Origin: Chara braunii
Taxonomy: Eukaryota; Streptophyta; Charophyceae; Charales; Characeae
NCBI GenBank assembly: GCA_003427395.1
Contig: BFEA01000115.1
Location: 1,124,489 to 1,148,027 of the forward strand
Direction: 5' to 3'
Length of the DNA: 23,539 nt
The translations under genes were made by a program, and so were the position numbers. Every line of letters begins with the position of its first letter. Position 1 is the stretch's first letter. Of this stretch, positions 20,969 to 23,539 are shown one piece after another. A model generated the notes under the pieces. The model saw only the letters and a list, made by a program, of their open reading frames with translations. It did no database searches and was not told the DNA's origin.

Positions 20969-21462
20969 CCACTACTATGTTCCGCTTGGGGACAATCTGC
21001 CTTCAAAGGGTTCATGACCCAAGCCATCTAATACAGAGATTCCCGCAGATTGTTGAGGGTTCAACCTCCTGATCAGTTGGTGCAACTCCGACGAAACAAT
21101 CTTTCATCATCAATTTTTATTTTTATTTTTCGGCCCTTGAAACTTTTATGGACTTTATTTTTTTTCTGATTTGCCTGCCTTGTGTGCTTGTTGTTGTCCA
21201 CCGTCTGATATCCCTTGTGCCCTCTAGCCCTTGTTTTTTTTTTGGTGTCTGCCGTGTCTATTGCTTGTGTGTTGTTTGCCCTCCCTCCTCCCCCATGCCC
21301 TCCGGCCTATGTGTTGTCTTGTTGTCTGTGGCCCGTGTGTTTCGTTGTTGTCCCTTCCTTGCCTTCGGACTTGACTCCACCCAGATGCGTATTCTCCTTC
21401 TGAAGTGTTGCGATGGTATGGTGCATGGTTTTTACTGTGCAGAGGTGTCCGCAATATGTGTT
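20969..21462. other. right flank, no gene seen
   Basis: Sequence after the LTR B end, beginning CCACTACTATG. It changes at about 21105 from mixed composition to T/G/C-rich sequence with TTTTATTTTT runs, similar in skew to the left flank. The open frames are short and Cys/Val-rich, with no recognised product. Confidence 0.5.
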
Positions 21463-21467
21463 CACAC

Positions 21468-21588
21468 ACATCATCACACACACACACACACATGCACACA
21501 TGCACACACGCACACACACACACACACACATGCACACACACACACACCCACACTCCCCCCCCCCACCACACACACACACACACACATA

Positions 21589-21621
<33 letters not shown>

Positions 21622-21632
21622 GCGCGCGCGCT
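21468..21632. repeat. compound microsatellite (AC)n, poly-C, (CT)n, (CG)n
   Basis: Interrupted (AC)n with CATGCA breaks runs to about 21550, then a C run near 21554-21564, (CA)n to 21586, (CT)n to 21620 and (CG)5 at 21621-21630. Open frames here (His/Thr, Cys/Val or Ser/Leu repeats) are artefacts. Confidence 0.95.
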
Positions 21633-21712
21633 CGCTTAGAGACAGACAGAAAGAGAGAGGGAGCACACGCTCTAACATAGGCGCAAGTTTTTTTTTTTCT
21701 TTTTTAAGTGAG

Positions 21713-21755
21713 TCAATCAATCAATCAATTAATCTATCAATCAATCAATCAATCA
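21713..21755. repeat. (AATC)n tetranucleotide repeat
   Basis: About ten ATCA-type units with two interruptions (AATTAATCT), just after a T-rich tract. Confidence 0.9.
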
Positions 21756-22226
21756 AGCATGGCGGTGTTGAAAACGGGCTTGCGCACTTACTAATTTTAA
21801 TTCTCTAATTTCTCTTTTTTTTTTTTCTTATTTTTCTTATTAGTATTTATTCTCCGTATTTTATTTTTATTTCGAATTTGGTAAGGAATTTGGATGTAAT
21901 GCTCAGGCAAATATTATTATTTTATCTTTCTGCATATCATATGTTTGTTTCAGATTTTTCTGATTTTTTGATTTTTTATTTTTTTTTGGGTGCGCGTTTG
22001 GCCTGAATGACCGAACGCATCCCCAAGGGGTCCCACATGTTCGGGCGTTCGGCCCGTCCCGATCACCGGCCATCCTGATAATAATAATAAAAAAAAACTA
22101 TCAGGCAGTTCCAGAGTTCCAGTCACCATGTGCGAAACGACAGTGAATCTTCCGCTAGAACATGGAAAGATACACCGCCATGATATTTGTCCTTTGTGCA
22201 TGTCCACAGACCACCGGAGGGAGGGC
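21756..22226. other. AT-rich stretch then unique sequence, no gene seen
   Basis: T-rich to about 21990, then mixed sequence with an (AAT)n/poly-A patch near 22078-22097. Bases 22134-22182 resemble the spacer of the inverted repeat at 22978-23030 (shared GTGAATCT, GAAC and GAAAGATACA-CGCCAT words), so a diverged dispersed repeat is present. Confidence 0.5.
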
Positions 22227-22446
22227 CATAAACACCCTTGGAGTCGCCGTGAGACTCACTGTAGGTGAGCAGCCAAAAGATGAATAGTATTCTAAGCCAT
22301 ACATTGTCAAACGAGGTCAGTAAACTACACCGTATTGCCCATAAACACCTTTGGAGTCGCCGTGAGACTGGCTGTAGGTGAGCAGCCAAAAGAAGAATAG
22401 TATTCTAGGCCATAAAAACGAAGTCAGTAAACTACACCTTATTGCC
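22227..22446 (+). repeat. 113 bp tandem duplication
   Basis: Units 22227-22339 and 22340 to about 22446 share CATAAACACC, GGAGTCGCCGTGAGACT, CTGTAGGTGAGCAGCC and CAGTAAACTACACC. The second unit lacks about ten bases after CCATA. A weak third echo, AGTAAACTATACC, lies near 22604. Confidence 0.85.
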
Positions 22447-22828
22447 GCTCCCTCCATTCCGGACGGGACCCCTAAACCAACTCTAAACCAATGAGAAGAC
22501 TGAGCCTTACAGCTGCCTGCCCTAAATGGCGGGATGCATCATCCCACCGTCTGTACAAAATAGAATCAAAACATCCTAACAGTCCCACACCTTCACACAG
22601 ACTAGTAAACTATACCATTCGATGGCATGTGGGGCGAGGCCCCGGGTGTAACTGGTCCACCCAGGGAACAAAAATGATGGGAAAAGTCATTTTGGGGCCT
22701 CCCACACCTTTTGCCCCGTTTGGGTTCAAATCAATGCAAAGGTTTCGCCGCGGGACGTTTTATACTTATCCCTTTTTTTCCCTTTTCGATCTGACAGCAC
22801 ATCCAACCCTTGTAGTTATTACACCCGG
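22447..22828. other. unique sequence, no gene seen
   Basis: One + strand frame from 22491 is open into the following microsatellite (197 codons). Its second half is (AC)n/(AG)n translation and there is no recognisable domain, so I do not call it. No RNA gene or promoter is evident. Confidence 0.5.
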
Positions 22829-22868
22829 ATTCATTCTCGTTTTGGAGGGGGCTGCAACCGGCGGAAGC

Positions 22869-22912
<44 letters not shown>

Positions 22913-23083
22913 GGAGAGAGGGAGAGAGAGAAAGAGAGGACGCTGTGCCGGCCACTCTCCGAATTTGCAAAAGGAGAGTGAATCTCCAGTGAGAACGCTG
23001 AAAGATACAGCGCCATTTTCCCACATTCCTGGAGTCTGCGACAGATTCATTCTCCTTTTGCGAATTTGGAGAGTGGCCGGGTG

Positions 23084-23143
<60 letters not shown>

Positions 23144-23197
23144 TTTTGTGTGTGTGCTCTCCCACCTGTTGCAGCCCCATGCAAAACGAGAATGAAT
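22829..23197. repeat. large composite inverted repeat with microsatellite inside each arm
   Basis: The left arm (22829-22985) reads ATTCATTCTCGTTTT, GGGGCTGCAAC, (AC)n, (AG)n, CCGGCCACTCTCC, GCAAAAGGAGAGTGAATC. The right arm (23045-23197) gives the same blocks as reverse complement in mirrored order. The innermost 37 bases have about three mismatches. The central spacer of 59 bases contains AAAGATACAGCGCCATTTTCC. Unique and microsatellite blocks are inverted together, so the whole unit was copied head to head. Confidence 0.8.
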
Positions 23198-23260
23198 TTC
23201 CCTCGTTCTCGCGTGAGATTCATTCTCGTCTTGCAAATTTGGAGAGTGCCGGGCCGAGCT

Positions 23261-23330
<70 letters not shown>

Positions 23331-23458
23331 TTTTGTGTGTGTGCTCTCCCACCTGTTGCAGCCGCATGCAAAACGAGAATGAATCTCCCTCGTTCTCGCG
23401 TGAGATTCATTCTCGTTTTGCAAATTTGGAGAGTGCCGGGCCGAGCTCTCATTCTCTC

Positions 23459-23529
<71 letters not shown>

Positions 23530-23539
23530 ATCTCTATCT
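23156..23539 (+). repeat. minisatellite, about 187 bp unit with 19 bp hairpin, ending in (CT)n
   Basis: Units begin GCTCTCCCACCTGTTGCAGCC at 23156 and 23343. Each has a hairpin, then GGAGAGTGCCGGGCCGAGCTCTC, a long (CT)n and a GT tract. In unit 2 the hairpin arms 23368-23386 and 23403-23421 are perfectly complementary over 19 bp with a 16-base loop. In unit 1 (23181-23199, 23216-23234) there are two mismatches. The final (CT)n runs to the window end and turns into CTATCT. Confidence 0.85.

Noticed and set aside
21148-21808. Open frames through the compound microsatellite, His/Thr or Cys/Val repeats
   Set aside because: Direct translation of simple repeats, with all frames open on both strands.
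22491-23452. Open frames of 197 and 228 codons in the right flank
   Set aside because: Largely translated AC/AG/CT tracts and minisatellite, with no domain. Openness follows from the repeat.
23156-23539. CRISPR-like array of repeats and spacers
   Set aside because: Two units of 187 bp dominated by CT and GT tracts, eukaryotic context, no short regular spacers.

Overview
This is non-coding, repeat-dense nuclear DNA from a eukaryote. I found no convincing host gene, rRNA, tRNA or CRISPR array. The best clue to the host is an 18-base site at 7643-7660. It matches, at 16 of 18 bases, the primer-binding site complementary to plant tRNA-Asp that Athila-type Ty3/gypsy retrotransposons use. A second, weaker plant-type primer-binding motif lies at 18509-18522. 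A land plant is therefore my best guess. The long (AC)n tracts in the flanks are less typical of plants, so this is not settled. Scattered N bases show draft sequence.

Layout. 1-49 is poly-C and (CA)n. 50-638 is a T/G-rich left flank with no gene. 639-7640 and 12635-20968 are two direct copies, about 9% diverged in a stretch I counted by hand, of one very long sequence. Each starts TGTC and ends CTCGACA, with TGTCG/CGACA as terminal inverted repeats in the first copy. Copy A is followed 2 bases later by the primer-binding site. I read the copies as the 5' and 3' long terminal repeats (LTRs) of a giant element (about 20.3 kb) with a 5 kb interior (7641-12634) in which I see no gag, protease, reverse transcriptase, RNase H or integrase. 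That resembles a large non-autonomous retrotransposon (LARD), but with unusually long LTRs. No polypurine tract precedes copy B and no target-site duplication brackets the whole, so it is old, rearranged, or two insertions.

The LTRs differ by datable events. Copy A carries a 345 bp multi-hairpin foldback insertion (3315-3659, empty site visible in copy B) and a 194 bp segment (5481-5674). Copy B carries a 1165 bp segment (17840-19004) and a 0.7 kb tandem duplication (19023 to about 20463). Once these are removed both LTRs are close to 6.5 kb. Within the LTRs is a series of hairpins whose 20-21 base loop is nearly constant while the stem sequence changes and mostly stays paired. There is also a pair of competing helices and two hairpins with complementary 6-base loops.

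20969-23539 is the right flank. It holds unremarkable AT-rich sequence, a compound AC/C/CT/CG microsatellite, an AATC repeat, a 113 bp tandem duplication, a large inverted repeat built of microsatellite plus unique arms, and a 187 bp minisatellite whose unit contains a 19 bp perfect hairpin.
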